Source: JADJOY01 sp016713535 [NCBI: Deltaproteobacteria bacterium] (GTDB taxonomy: Bacteria > JADJOY01). From it: 64,000 bases of DNA. Where the stretch lies: positions 1 to 64,000 of the forward strand of contig JADJOY010000035.1 in NCBI GenBank assembly GCA_016713535.1, given 5' to 3'. The position numbers were made by a program, and so were the translations under genes. The notes under the pieces are model-generated. The model was not told the DNA's origin. It ran no database searches and worked only from the letters and a program-made list of their open reading frames with translations. This document shows positions 18,352-27,946 of this stretch, one piece after another (the stretch's first letter is position 1; the number at the start of each line of letters is the position of its first letter).

Positions 18352-19701
18352 ATGAAGGCGACGCAATGGCCACGGCTCATGCTGGTGGCGCTCTTCGTGA
18401 GTGGTTTGCTGCTCTCGACCTCCGTGGGGTTCAGCGGCTGCGGCGGAGGCGGCGGGAGCTCGACCACGCCGGACCCTGACCCCGGTCCCGGTCCGGATCC
18501 CGATCCCGACCCGGATCCCGACCCGCCGCCGCCCGATCCCGGTGACACACCCACCGCCACCAACCACCGCATCGAGGTCGGCCCGGGCTTCACCGACGTC
18601 AGCCCGCACCAGCTCGTGCGGACCTCGGGCAACGTTCTCTACGTCGTGATCCCGACGTGCTTCTCGTACTTCCCCAACTGCGGCGACAACGCGCTGCGGG
18701 TCTATCGGGGGCGCGAGGCCGGCACACCTTCCCGCTTCGACGAGAAGGAGGCGGGCAAGGCCCCCGGCGGGCTGATCGGCTCGAACGCGATCGGCATCGA
18801 CGGTAGCGACCGCATCCACGTGCTCTGGAACGACGGCGGCGGCAACGTTCGCTACGCGCTCTTCGACACCAAGACCGACTCCTGGGGCGACGCGGAGCTG
18901 GTCGACACCAACGACTGGACCGACTTCCGTCAGGGCGACGAGGGCACGGCGCTCTCGCTCGACGCTTCGGGTGCGCCGCACGCGGTGTGGACGTTCCGCG
19001 GAAGCGACGGGCGGCTTCACCTCCGGTACGCCAACCGTACCGGCGGAAGCTGGCACCAGCGGCGCGACGTGGACGACGTCGTCGACTGCGACCCGCCATC
19101 GGACGGCTGCAACACGTGGCACCCCACCACCGCGTTCATGGCGGACGGCACGTTCCTGCTCGCGTGGCAGAACGGCACGAGCAACGGGTACAGCCAGGAC
19201 GGCACGATCCGGGTGCGGCGGCGCAGCCCCGGGGGCGAGTGGGCCGACTCGGTGAAGATCGACGACAAGGCCCAGTCGAGCCTCGACAACGGGCCGTCGA
19301 TGATCGTCACCTCGAACGGCGTGATCCACGTGACGTTCTGCGATCGCGGCAACAAGATCCGCTACTGGTACGACGATGGGCGCGGCTTCCGCGGCGATCG
19401 GCAGCCACCCAACCAGGTCACCCACAACCCGTCGCTGGGACCGGATCGCGACGGCGGCGTGTTCATCTACGGACACGGGACGCCGGACGGCGACATCAGC
19501 GGGCACGGCGACGACATGTACTTCTTCCACAAGGAGAAGGGCGCGGCGTCGTGGGGGCCGTGGACGGTGTACGCGAAGGGTGCGATCGACAGCTCGGTGA
19601 GCACGCGGTGGTCGCAGTTCTTCCACTTCCACCCCGAGCAGATCGACATCGGCTACTGGGCCGACGCCTACCCGAACATCGCCTTCGTCGGCGTGAACTG
19701 A
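18352..19701 (+). CDS. Propeller-like secreted lipoprotein
   Basis: This 449-residue protein starts at the ATG at 18352 (MKATQWPRLMLVAL). Its signal peptide ends in a lipobox-like GFSGC. A Gly run and a long Pro-Asp repeat linker (about residues 35-65) follow, tethering the folded domain to the outer membrane. The mature part shows repeated blades such as IGIDGSDRIHVLWNDGGGNV, LSLDASGAPHAVWTFRGSDG, FMADGTFLLAWQNGTSNG and MIVTSNGVIHVTFCDRGNKI. This hydrophobic strand plus D/N-G turn pattern is typical of BNR/sialidase-like or other six-bladed propellers. I see no Asp-box active-site set, so no enzymatic role is claimed. It is preceded by a divergent palindrome cluster and followed by another. 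Confidence 0.75.
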   Translation: MKATQWPRLMLVALFVSGLLLSTSVGFSGCGGGGGSSTTPDPDPGPGPDPDPDPDPDPPPPDPGDTPTATNHRIEVGPGFTDVSPHQLVRTSGNVLYVVIPTCFSYFPNCGDNALRVYRGREAGTPSRFDEKEAGKAPGGLIGSNAIGIDGSDRIHVLWNDGGGNVRYALFDTKTDSWGDAELVDTNDWTDFRQGDEGTALSLDASGAPHAVWTFRGSDGRLHLRYANRTGGSWHQRRDVDDVVDCDPPSDGCNTWHPTTAFMADGTFLLAWQNGTSNGYSQDGTIRVRRRSPGGEWADSVKIDDKAQSSLDNGPSMIVTSNGVIHVTFCDRGNKIRYWYDDGRGFRGDRQPPNQVTHNPSLGPDRDGGVFIYGHGTPDGDISGHGDDMYFFHKEKGAASWGPWTVYAKGAIDSSVSTRWSQFFHFHPEQIDIGYWADAYPNIAFVGVN

Positions 19702-19712
19702 CGCGAGCGGCC

Positions 19713-20072
19713 TGGAGGGCCGCGATCCTTCGCGGCCGCGGCGCCCGCATCGGCGATCGCGCCGTTCGCGGTCGTCTCGGAGGGACCGCCTCCCGGCGGT
19801 CCGTGCCCGAGCCGGCACGGCGCGCCGGAGGCGCGCCCTCCAGCCGGGGTGCGTGATCGATTCGGAGGGGCACGCAGCGCGTGACCGGCGGATACCCGAG
19901 AGCGCGAGCGAAGGCGATTCCGTCGTTCGCGGTTAGGTCTGGAGGGCCGCGATCCTTCGCGGCCGCGGCGCCCGCATCGGCGATCGCGCCGTTCGCGGTC
20001 GTCTCGGAGGGACCGCCTCCCGGCGGTCCGCCGGCGATGCCGACACGGCCCGACGGGAGTCGGGCCCTCCGA
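19713..20072. repeat. Cluster of palindromic modules, two near-identical sub-blocks
   Basis: A block of arms GGCCGCGA/TCGCGGCC, spacer GCATCGGCGATCGCGCCG and arms GGACCGCC/GGCGGTCC occurs twice, at about 19713-19802 and 19940-20030, almost identical. The first copy is followed by inverted arms GGCGCGCC (about 19819-19841) and a GGAGGGGCACGC element (about 19864). The second is followed by inverted arms GGCCCGAC/GTCGGGCC (about 20047-20070). This fills the gap between two plus-strand genes; no coding sequence is evident. Confidence 0.85.
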
Positions 20073-20178
20073 CCCGTGGGTGCGCGAGGATTGACAGGGG
20101 CGGCCGGTGGGTGGCGTGATCGCGGCCCCGAGCCGGAACGGCGCGTCGCCCCACCACCCGAGCTCGACGGAGGAGCGC

Positions 20179-21093
20179 ATGCCTCGAGCTCGCGTGGGTC
20201 GATCGTGGCGGTTCCTCGCGCTGCTCGCCGTCGCGACCTGCGTCCCGCCGGGCCAGCTCCCGGTCGAGTACAACCTCGCCGCGGGCGTGCTCGTGGGCCT
20301 CTCGAACCCCGAGGCGTCGCCGCCCGGCGCCAACGACTTCTCGTGCCGTCCGAGCGCCGAGCATCCGCGCCCGGTGGTGCTTGTCCACGGCACGCTCGCC
20401 AACGCACCCAATAGCTGGAACGCGCTCTCGCCGCTGCTCAAGAACCACGGCTACTGCGTGTTCGCCCTCAACTACGGAGGCCCGCCGATCCTGGGGGTCG
20501 CGTACGGGCTCACCGACATCGCGGCGTCGGCCGCCGAGCTGGCGGCTTTCGTCGATCAGGTGCTGGCGGCATCCGGCGCGGCGAAGGTGGACATCGTCGG
20601 ACACTCGCAAGGCGGCCTGATGCCGCGCTACTACCTGCGCTACCTGGGCGGCGCCGCCAAGGTCCAGAAGCTGGTCGGGTTGGCGCCGTCCAATTACGGC
20701 ACCACTGGCTTCAACATCGTGGACCTGTGGGTCGCGCTCTTCCCGGAGCTGTCGCACGCCATCGTCGATCCCTTCTGCGTGTCGTGCCTGCAGCAGGTCG
20801 CGGGCTCGGACCTCCTCGCCGCCGTGAACGAGCCGACCGACACGGTGCCGGGCGTCGAGTACACGGTGATCGCGACGGTCTACGACGAGTTCGTGACGCC
20901 GCACACCAACGCGTTCCTGCAGGGGCCGGGGGTCACGAACATCCTCCTCCAGGCGGGCTGCCCGATCGACTTCACGGCGCACCTCGCGATGCCGTACGAC
21001 CACATCGTGCTCGGCCACGTGCGCAACGCCCTCGATCCGGCGCACCCGATCGATCCGGGGTGCACGTTCATCCCGGTCGGAAACGGCGGCTGA
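20179..21093 (+). CDS. Secreted class-2-type lipase (alpha/beta hydrolase)
   Basis: A 304-residue serine hydrolase predicted to cleave ester bonds of acylglycerols or related lipids outside the cytoplasm. It starts at the ATG at 20179, five bases after GGAGGAG. An Arg-rich start and hydrophobic stretch (FLALLAVATCVPP) form a signal peptide, possibly with a lipobox-like Cys at about residue 18. The fold landmarks are HPRPVVLVHGTLANAPNSW (oxyanion loop), the nucleophile elbow VDIVGHSQGGLMPRYYLRYL, an acid candidate in TVYDEFVTPHTN, and the catalytic His in MPYDHIVLGHVRNAL. The elbow and the PHTNAF segment resemble the EstA/lipase class 2 group. It sits beside a second, much larger hydrolase-like lipoprotein and near FadL-type importers, which fits lipid scavenging. 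Confidence 0.85.
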   Translation: MPRARVGRSWRFLALLAVATCVPPGQLPVEYNLAAGVLVGLSNPEASPPGANDFSCRPSAEHPRPVVLVHGTLANAPNSWNALSPLLKNHGYCVFALNYGGPPILGVAYGLTDIAASAAELAAFVDQVLAASGAAKVDIVGHSQGGLMPRYYLRYLGGAAKVQKLVGLAPSNYGTTGFNIVDLWVALFPELSHAIVDPFCVSCLQQVAGSDLLAAVNEPTDTVPGVEYTVIATVYDEFVTPHTNAFLQGPGVTNILLQAGCPIDFTAHLAMPYDHIVLGHVRNALDPAHPIDPGCTFIPVGNGG

Positions 21094-21210
21094 GCGAGAA
21101 CCCACGCGCGCCGAGGCGGCCCGCGCTATGCTCGCGGGCCGTTCGATCGGCTCTCCTGCCACGCGTCCCCAGTGCTGCGTCCGCTGCTACCTCTCGCCCT
21201 CCGGGAAATC

Positions 21211-21235
21211 GGGCGGGCTTGCGCCCGCCCCTACA
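21211..21235 (+). repeat. Palindrome in the leader of the large lipoprotein gene
   Basis: Arms GGGCGGGC (21211-21218) and GCCCGCCC (21223-21230) around TTGC, followed by CTACA. A related degenerate element (GGGCGGGCTTGCGCGGGCGG) occurs near 41281 before another exported-protein gene. It lies just upstream of the preferred GTG start at 21247. Confidence 0.65.
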
Positions 21236-21246
21236 CCGGCGGTGCC

Positions 21247-24200
21247 GTGGCGGGCCGTCGCGCGGACGCGCGGTGGTCCGGGCTGCTCGCGGCGCTCGTC
21301 GTGGTCGCGGCCGCGGGATGCGGGGGCGGTGGCGAAGACTCACCCGAGGGGATCCGCCGCACGCCGAGCGGCAGCGGCCCGCGCGTGGTGTGGGATCCGC
21401 TCCACCGGCCGACCTCCGACGTGCCCTTCCCCAACGACCTGGTGACGGTCCTCGATCCGGCGGCCGCCACCGGCCGCCGCCTCAACGTCCGCGACTGGGC
21501 GCCCACGTCCCTCGAGCGCACGATCCGCGGCAAGGTCGACCAGCTCGACGGCTTCGGCACCTTCGCGCCGATCACCGTCGCCTTCGACCTTCCGATCGAT
21601 CTGCAGTCGGCCAACCCGGACACCATCCGCGTGATCGACATCGGCGTGGCCTCGCCCCACGCCGGCGAGCGCGCGCCCCTCGACATCGGCGGCGGCAGCT
21701 TCCCGATCGAGATCACGCCGTGGGCCTTCCCGCCCTACGACCGCGCCCGCGCCGCGCGCCAGCTCCTCTACGATCCGGCCCTCGGTGACGCCGGCGATCC
21801 GGGCTTCGCCGAACACTACGAGCGCGAGACCAACACGCTCACGGTCCGGCCGCTCGTCCCGCTCGCCCCAGGCACCGAATACGCGGTGGTGATCGACGAG
21901 GGGCTCACCGGCACCGACGGCGCCGCCGTGCGCTCGCCTTTCCCCTACGTCAACCACGCGCTCCAGACCGAGAGCCTGCTGCGCGCCGAGCCGCTCCTCG
22001 AGCGGGCGGGCGTGGATCTCGACCGGGTGGCGTTCGCGTGGACCTTCACCACCCAGTCCGCGACTCGCGAGATGGAAGCGCTCGCCGCCGGCCTGCGCGG
22101 CGAGGGCTCGCTCGGCTGGCTGGCCGAGCAGTACCCACCGGCGATCGAGCGCGTCGACAGCATGGAGACCCAGCTCGACAAGCTCTTCTGCGGGCGCCCC
22201 GGCTACGAGTCCAACCCGTGCGTCGACAACGTCTACATCCTGCAGGCGGAGATGCTCGACACGTTCGTCGGCCCGCTCCTCGGCACGCCCGGCTCGGGCG
22301 ACCTCATCAGCTCGTTCGCCAAGCTGATCCTCGGCGTCGACCTCGGCGAAGACGTGAACATGGCGCTGCGCGTGGACGCCGTGGACTACTTCGTGTTCGG
22401 GCGCTTCCGCTCGCCCGACCTGCGCGCCACCGACGACCAGCTCTTCCACCTCGACCTCGCGGCCGGCACCGCCGAGGTTGTGGACGGCTCGGTGCCGTTC
22501 ATCATCGCGATCCCCAAGCCCGCCCCCGGCCACGCCCAGCCCTTCCCGGTCATCGTCCACGCCCACGGCCTGCCGAGTTTCAAGTGGGAAGTGTTGACCC
22601 TCGCCAACGAGTGGGCGAAGCACGGCTACGCGAGCGTCTCGATGGACGCGGTCAACCACTCGCCCATCATCTCCATCCAGGACGTGGACATCCTGCTCGG
22701 CTCGGTGGTGGGGGGCGTGCAGGACGGGCTCTGCAACGTGTTCCCCGAGCCATTCTGCCAGGAGCTGGTGCCCAACCTCCTCGACGGGCTCGGCGAGCCG
22801 GTCGTGAACCTGATCGGCTGCGTCCTGTTCGGGAAGTGCGGCGCCGAGGCGGGCGGCATGACGTTCCAGGAGGCGCTCGCCGAGTTCCTGTCGACGGGCC
22901 TGCTCAGGCAGCTGCTGGTCGAGGGGCGCGCGGTGGACGTGGATGGCGACGGCAACACCGACCACGGCTACTTCTTCACGCTGGACCTCTTCCAGTCGCG
23001 CGACCGCGTGCGGCAGACGCTGGTCGATCACCTCCAGCTCATGCGGCTCTTGCGCGGGCTCGATCAGGCCAAGGTGCCGCAGCGGCTGACGAGCCCCGGG
23101 AACGCGTCCGCCGAGGAGCTGATGCCGCACCTGCTCGCCGGCGACTTCGACGGCGACGGTGTGCTCGACCTCGGCGGCCGCGACGCGTACGCCCGCAAGA
23201 GCGACGGCAGCCTCGGCGCGGCGGCGGGGCCGCAGCGCTTCTATCGCACCGGGTTCTCGCTCGGCGGCATCTTGACCTCGACGCTCATGGCGCTCGAGCC
23301 CGAGACCACCACCGGCGCGGTGGTGGTGCCGGGTGGCGGGATGGCCGCCGACATCCTGCTCCGCATCGACCTGCGTCCGGTCTCCGATCCGGTCTTCCAC
23401 GAGCTGCTCGGGCCGGTGGTGGTGGCCGAGCCGGTCGACGGCTCGAGCAGCCGCTACGCGCTCTCGTTCCTGCAGCGGAAGAAGCTCGACGTGGTGCACT
23501 TCGGCGTCGATCCGTCGATGATCGACAACACCCACCACGTCGCGATCGGCGAGGTCACGATCCCCGCGGGTGGCTCGCTCCACCTGGTGAACGCCGCGAA
23601 CGGCGAGGAATCGGGGGTGGGGGTCACCGCGGGTGAGCCGGCGAGTGTCGGCATCGCGGCCGACCGCGGGCATACGGTGCGCATCGAGGTCCTCGACGCG
23701 AGCGGCGCCGTCGCCGGCGCGATCGACGGCACGGCGCCCTTCACGGGGCTCGGCCTGACCCGGAACTCGCCCGACTTCCGGCGGCTGGTGACGCTGGGCC
23801 AGGTGGCGCTCGAGCCCGCCGACCCGATCAACTATGCACCCCACTGGTTCGGTGAGCCGCTCGCGGGCGTGCCGCCCAAGAACGTGCTCATGCTCTCGGT
23901 TCCGGGCGACACCTTCGTGCCGGTGAACACCCAGGTCGCGGTGGCGCGCGCGGGCGGGCTCTTCGGCGGCACCTCGAACCGCTGCGACGGCGAGCCGCGC
24001 GCGCTCGCCGACTGCAACGGCGACCTCACGTCCGACTGCGACTGCGTGAACCTGGCGCTCGCCTCGCGCGAGGTGATGCTCGGCTTCGACGAGCCGCCCG
24101 AGCACCCGCGCTACGACATCGACGACCGGACCTCGTGCGGGGGCTCGGGCCGCTGCCGGTGCAGCGCGGGCCGAGCGGCTACTCGGCGGTGCGCTACCCG

Positions 24201-24422
24201 TTCGCGAGCCAGGTCGTGCGCGAGAGCGACGGCACGCTCGTGAACAAGGGCGAGCACTGGTTCATGGCGTTCTCCGACTGGACGATCCCGCTCAACTGGG
24301 GGATCTACGCGCAGAACCAGATCGCCACGTTCTTCGACCACGATGGCACGGAGCCGCCGTTCGACTGTGCCTGTCCCGCGACCAACGCGTCCTGCGCGCT
24401 GACCCCCGACGCACCGCCCTGA
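21247..24422 (+). CDS. Large hydrolase-like lipoprotein, one frameshift near 24135
   Basis: The preferred start is the GTG at 21247 (VAGRRADARWSGLL), because it gives a compact signal peptide ending in VVAAAGCGGGG, a lipobox. The ATG at 21172 would place a palindrome inside the signal region. The mature protein opens with VVWDPLHRPTSDVPFPND and continues FGTFAPITVAFDLPID, an arrangement like the N-terminal domain of bacterial virulence-factor lipases (PF12262-like). It then has an Ig-like region (VRPLVPLAPGTEYAVVID) and an alpha/beta-hydrolase region with FPVIVHAHGLPSFKWE and the nucleophile elbow FYRTGFSLGGILTSTLM. EF-hand-like Asp-rich loops (DVDGDGNTDHG, DFDGDGVLDLGG) probably bind calcium. 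Near 24135 the frame changes, and the true C-terminus (GYSAVRYPFASQVVRESDGT to a Cys-rich tail) ends at 24422. The product is about 1,058 residues if repaired. It follows the smaller lipase on the same strand. Confidence 0.78.
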
Positions 24423-24451
24423 GCCGACGGGACGAGGGATCGAGCGGTCTG

Positions 24452-25655
24452 AACGGACCGCCAGAGGCGGTCCCTCCGAACCTACGGAGAACGAGGCGAT
24501 CGGCGATGCTCGCATCGTCGCGTATCGCCGGGCACGCGACGCGTGCCCCTCCGGACCGATCCCGCGCCCCGGTCTGGAGGGCGCGCCTCCGGCGCGCCGG
24601 GGCTCGAGCGTCAGGGAACGGACCGCCAGGAGGCGGTCCCTCCGAACCTACGGGGAACGAGGCGATCGGCGACGCTGGCATCGTCGCGGATCGCCGGGCA
24701 CGCGACGCGTGCCCCTCCGACCGATCCCGCGCCCCGGTCTGGAGGGCGCGCCTCCGGCGCGCCGGGGCTCGAGCGTCAGGGCGGACCGCCGGAGGCGGTC
24801 CCTCCGAATCTACGGTGAACGAGGCGATCGCCGACGCGGGCGTCGTCGCGTATCGCCGGGCACGCGACGCGTGCCCCTCCGGACCGATCCCGCGCCCCGG
24901 TCTGGAGGGCGCGCCTCCGGCGCGCCGGGGCTCGAGCGTCAGGGCGGACCGCCGGGAGGCGGTCCCTCCGAACCTACGGAGAACGAGGCGATCGGCGATG
25001 CTCGCATCGTCGCGTATCGCCGGGCACGCGACGCGTGCCCCTCCGGACCGATCCCGCGCCCCGGTCTGGAGGGCGCGCCTCCGGCGCGCCGGGGCTCGAG
25101 CGTCAGGGCGGACCGCCGGGAGGCGGTCCCTCCGAACCTTAGGGGAACGAGGCGATCGCCGACGCGGGCGTCGTCGCGTATCGCCGGGCACGCGACGCGT
25201 GCCCCTCCGGACCGATCCCGCGCCCCGGTCTGGAGGGCGCGCCTCCGGCGCGCCGGGGCTCGAGCGTCAGGGCGGACCGCCGGGAGGCGGTCCCTCCGAA
25301 TCTACGGTGAACGAGGCGATCGCCGACGCGGGCGTCGTCGCGTATCGCCGGGCACGCGCCGCGTGCCCCTCCGGACCGATCCCGCGCCCCGGTCTGGAGG
25401 GCGCGCCTCCGGCGCGCCGGGGCTCGAGCGTCAGGGCGGACCGCCGGAGGCGGTCCCTCCGAACCTACGGAGAACGAGGCGATCGCCGACGCGGGCGTCG
25501 TCGCGTATCGCCGGGCACGCGACGCGTGCCCCTCCGGACCGATCGCGCGCCCCGGTCTGGAGGGCGCGCCTCCGGCGCGCCGGGGCTCGAGCGTCAGGGC
25601 GGACCGCCGGGAGGCGGTCCCTCCGAACCTACGGAGAACGAGGCGATCGGCGATG
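24452..25655 (+). repeat. Tandem array of about seven 164-bp palindromic units
   Basis: The marker GGTCTGGAGGGCGCGCCTCC occurs at 24571, 24736, 24899, 25063, 25227, 25391 and 25554, that is every 163-165 bp, with a partial unit at each end. Each unit holds three palindromes in the same order: arms GGACCGCC/GGCGGTCC followed by CTCC, arms GGGCACGCG/CGCGTGCCC followed by CTCC, and, inverted, arms GGCGCGCC/GGCGCGCC preceded by GGAG. Units are nearly identical; changes cluster in the GGGA loop and in the CGATCGGCGATGCTCGCATC versus CGATCGCCGACGCGGGCGTC spacer. Because 164 is not a multiple of three, the long open frames that cross the array in all registers are compositional. Confidence 0.92.
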
Positions 25656-25726
25656 CCGAGGCGGCTTGCCTCGCTCGTTAGCCGACACTAACGTCTCGAT
25701 GCCGGGAACCGAACGCAGTACGGACC

Positions 25727-27538
25727 ATGCGCACCGTACAGCTCTCCCGCGATTCGAGCCGAGGCGCGCAACCCCCTCCGCCTCCGTTGCGAAAGCTCAT
25801 CCTCGTCGCGGCGCTCGTAGCGGTCCTCGCGACCGTGTGGAGCGGTTCCGTGGCGCGGGCCGAGCCAGTCCGGCTCGCCGCCGATCTCCGTCACGCGGCG
25901 ATCGGATCCAGGCTCGCGATCCTCGAGGATCCGCTCGGCGCCTGGACGATCGACAACGTCGTCCACGCGCCCCTCACGAGCCGCTTCGCGCCCGCGACCT
26001 CGTCGCGGGTGAACTTCGGGTTCACGGGCTCGGCCTACTGGCTGCGGATCGAGCTCGATCGCCTGGCGGGCGCGCCCACCGACTGGTACCTCGAGATCGC
26101 GTATCGCGGGCTCGACGAGGTGTCGCTCTTCGTGCCGTCACCCGGCGGGCACTGGCGGGAGCTCGTCGCCGGCGACCTCCGCCCCTTCACCTCGCGCCCG
26201 GTCGCGAGCCGATTTCCCGCCTTCCACCTGTCGTCGCTGCCCGAGGGCACGTCCACGCTCTTCCTTCGTGCCCGCAGCGCGGGGCCGCTGGTGGTGCCGC
26301 TCGACCTGTGGGCCTCCGACGAGTTCCACGAGCACCTCCAGACCGACCACTTCGAGCTCGGCGTGCTGCTGGGCGTGCTGATCGCGATCGCGCTCCAGAG
26401 CTTGCTCTCGTTCCTCTCGCTGCGTGAGCCCGCGTACGGCTGGTCGTTCGCGACCCTCGCGTCGCTGGTCACCGCCGACGCGATCGAGGAGGGCCTCGCT
26501 TACCAGCACGTGTGGCCCGCCTCGCCGTGGTGGGAGAACCACTCGTTCGTGGTGCTCGCGGCCCTCGGCGCGGGGAGCTTCGTCGGCTTCACGCGGAGGT
26601 ACCTCGACACGGCGGCGCGCTTTCCCAGGCTCCACCGCACCCTCGGGCGGCTCGCTTCGGCGTGGCTGGCGACGGGTCTGGTGTCGCTCGTGATGCCGTA
26701 CGCGTGGGGCATCCGCCTGACCACCGGCCTCATCCTCGTCACGATCGTGTTGTCGTTCGGGTCCGCGGTCGCGGCGCTGCGGCGGAGCGTGCGCGCGGCG
26801 CGCTTCTACGTGGCCGGGCTCGCTGCGCCCTTCGCGGGCGGGATCGCGGTCGCGTTCGAGAACCTCGGCTGGATCGAGCCGAGTCCCGTCACGCGACTCG
26901 GCTTCGAGGCGGGCCTGCTGGTGTTCGCGCTGCTGATCTCGGTGGGGCTCGCCGATCGGATGTACGAGATCCGCCGCGCGAAGGAACGCGCGGAGCACGA
27001 CTCGACCATCGACGAGCTCACCGGCATCCCCAACCGGCGATCCTTCGACCTGGTGCTGGCCCGCGAGTGGGGGCGTGCGAGCCGTACACAGAGCACGATC
27101 TCGCTGGTGATGTCGCACCTCGACTGGTTCAAGCGCTTCAACGACGCGTTCGGGCACCTCGCCGGAGACCAGGCGCTGCGGCAGGTGGCGCACGCCCTGC
27201 GCGATGCGCTGCGGCGGCCCGCCGACGTGATCGCTCGTTACGGCGGCGAGGAGTTCGCGGTGGTGCTCCCGGACACGGACGCCGAGGGTGCGTTGCACGT
27301 CGCCGAGGCGCTCCGGCAGGCGGTGAGCGACCTCGAGCTCAGCCTCGGTCCGTCGTCCGCGGACGGCGCGCTGACGTTGAGCCTGGGAGTCGCGACCACC
27401 TCACCGCAGCTCGGCGACGATCCCGCGGCGCTGGTGGCCACGGCCGATCGCGCGCTCTACCAGGCGAAGGCCGGGGGGCGGAACCGCGTTGCAGCCCTCG
27501 AGGCCGAGCTCGAGCGGTCCGACCGCCACCGCGCCTGA
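25727..27538 (+). CDS. 7TM-DISM diguanylate cyclase
   Basis: A 603-residue inner-membrane protein predicted to make c-di-GMP. It starts at the ATG at 25727. A signal/first helix (LILVAALVAVLATVW) leads to an extracytoplasmic 7TMR-DISMED2-like domain (about residues 45-200, with SAYWLRIELDRL and LYLRA-like strands). About seven membrane helices (about 210-400) and a short coiled linker (RRAKERAEHDS) follow, then a GGDEF domain (about 420-590): DELTGIPNRRSFD, the RYGGEEFAVVLPDTD active loop, and RPAD five residues before GGEEF, which is a standard inhibitory-site RxxD. One oddity is that the first metal-binding strand reads SHLDWFKRFND where the family has D-x-D-x-F-K; the first Asp is His here. 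Sensing ligand unknown. It follows the 164-bp array and is convergent with the porin-like gene. Confidence 0.88.
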   Translation: MRTVQLSRDSSRGAQPPPPPLRKLILVAALVAVLATVWSGSVARAEPVRLAADLRHAAIGSRLAILEDPLGAWTIDNVVHAPLTSRFAPATSSRVNFGFTGSAYWLRIELDRLAGAPTDWYLEIAYRGLDEVSLFVPSPGGHWRELVAGDLRPFTSRPVASRFPAFHLSSLPEGTSTLFLRARSAGPLVVPLDLWASDEFHEHLQTDHFELGVLLGVLIAIALQSLLSFLSLREPAYGWSFATLASLVTADAIEEGLAYQHVWPASPWWENHSFVVLAALGAGSFVGFTRRYLDTAARFPRLHRTLGRLASAWLATGLVSLVMPYAWGIRLTTGLILVTIVLSFGSAVAALRRSVRAARFYVAGLAAPFAGGIAVAFENLGWIEPSPVTRLGFEAGLLVFALLISVGLADRMYEIRRAKERAEHDSTIDELTGIPNRRSFDLVLAREWGRASRTQSTISLVMSHLDWFKRFNDAFGHLAGDQALRQVAHALRDALRRPADVIARYGGEEFAVVLPDTDAEGALHVAEALRQAVSDLELSLGPSSADGALTLSLGVATTSPQLGDDPAALVATADRALYQAKAGGRNRVAALEAELERSDRHRA

Positions 27539-27585
27539 GGCGCGAAGAGACGGTACGGCGATCCACGCTCGTCCGGTGCGGAAAC

Positions 27586-27900
27586 GGCCCGACGGGAGTC
27601 GGGCCCTCCGAGACGATGGAATCGCGTGCCCGGCGATACGCGACGACGCGGGCATCACCGATCGCGTCGTTCCTTGGAGGCTCGGAGGGACCGCCTCCCG
27701 GCGGTCCGTGCAGGATGCAGCACGGCGCGCCGGAGGCGCGCCCTCCAGGCCGCGGCGCGCGATAGGCCGGAGGGGCACGCGTCGCGTGCCCGGCGATCAG
27801 CAACGACGCCTCCAGGCGCGATCGAGGCACTCGCGGGGGGACGGAGCCCCCCGCGCTACGACAAGCATCGTAGCGACGGGGGTTCCATCCCCCGTCGCCG
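27586..27900. repeat. Cluster of palindromic modules between convergent genes
   Basis: In order: arms GGCCCGAC/GTCGGGCC then CTCC (about 27586-27610), a CGTGCCCGGCGATACGCGAC element, arms GGACCGCC/GGCGGTCC (about 27686-27707), inverted arms GGCGCGCC (about 27723-27746), GGAGGGGCACGCG/CGCGTGCCC (about 27769-27792), then two of the second class: GGGGGG-ACGGAG-CCCCCC followed by GCGCTACG (about 27835-27860), and ACGGGGG-TTCCAT-CCCCCGT preceded by CGTAGCG (about 27868-27897). All modules seen singly elsewhere are assembled here; no gene. Confidence 0.88.
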
Positions 27901-27946
27901 GAGACGAGGTCGGTGATCCCGGCGGTCGCGTCCCCGACCGGTCAGC

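Noticed and set aside
21340-24105. A 920-codon minus-strand frame opposite the large lipoprotein gene
   Set aside because: Composition (Arg/His/Val-rich, no domain) and the clear lipobox and hydrolase motifs on the plus strand show it is an antisense shadow.
24452-25655. CRISPR array
   Set aside because: The period is 164 bp, units are nearly identical along their whole length and there are no unique spacers or cas genes.
24506-26427. Long plus-strand open frames (about 390 and 570 codons) through the 164-bp array
   Set aside because: They translate palindromic repeats, are open in every register because the unit is GC-rich and not a multiple of three, and the longer one runs out of frame into the cyclase gene.
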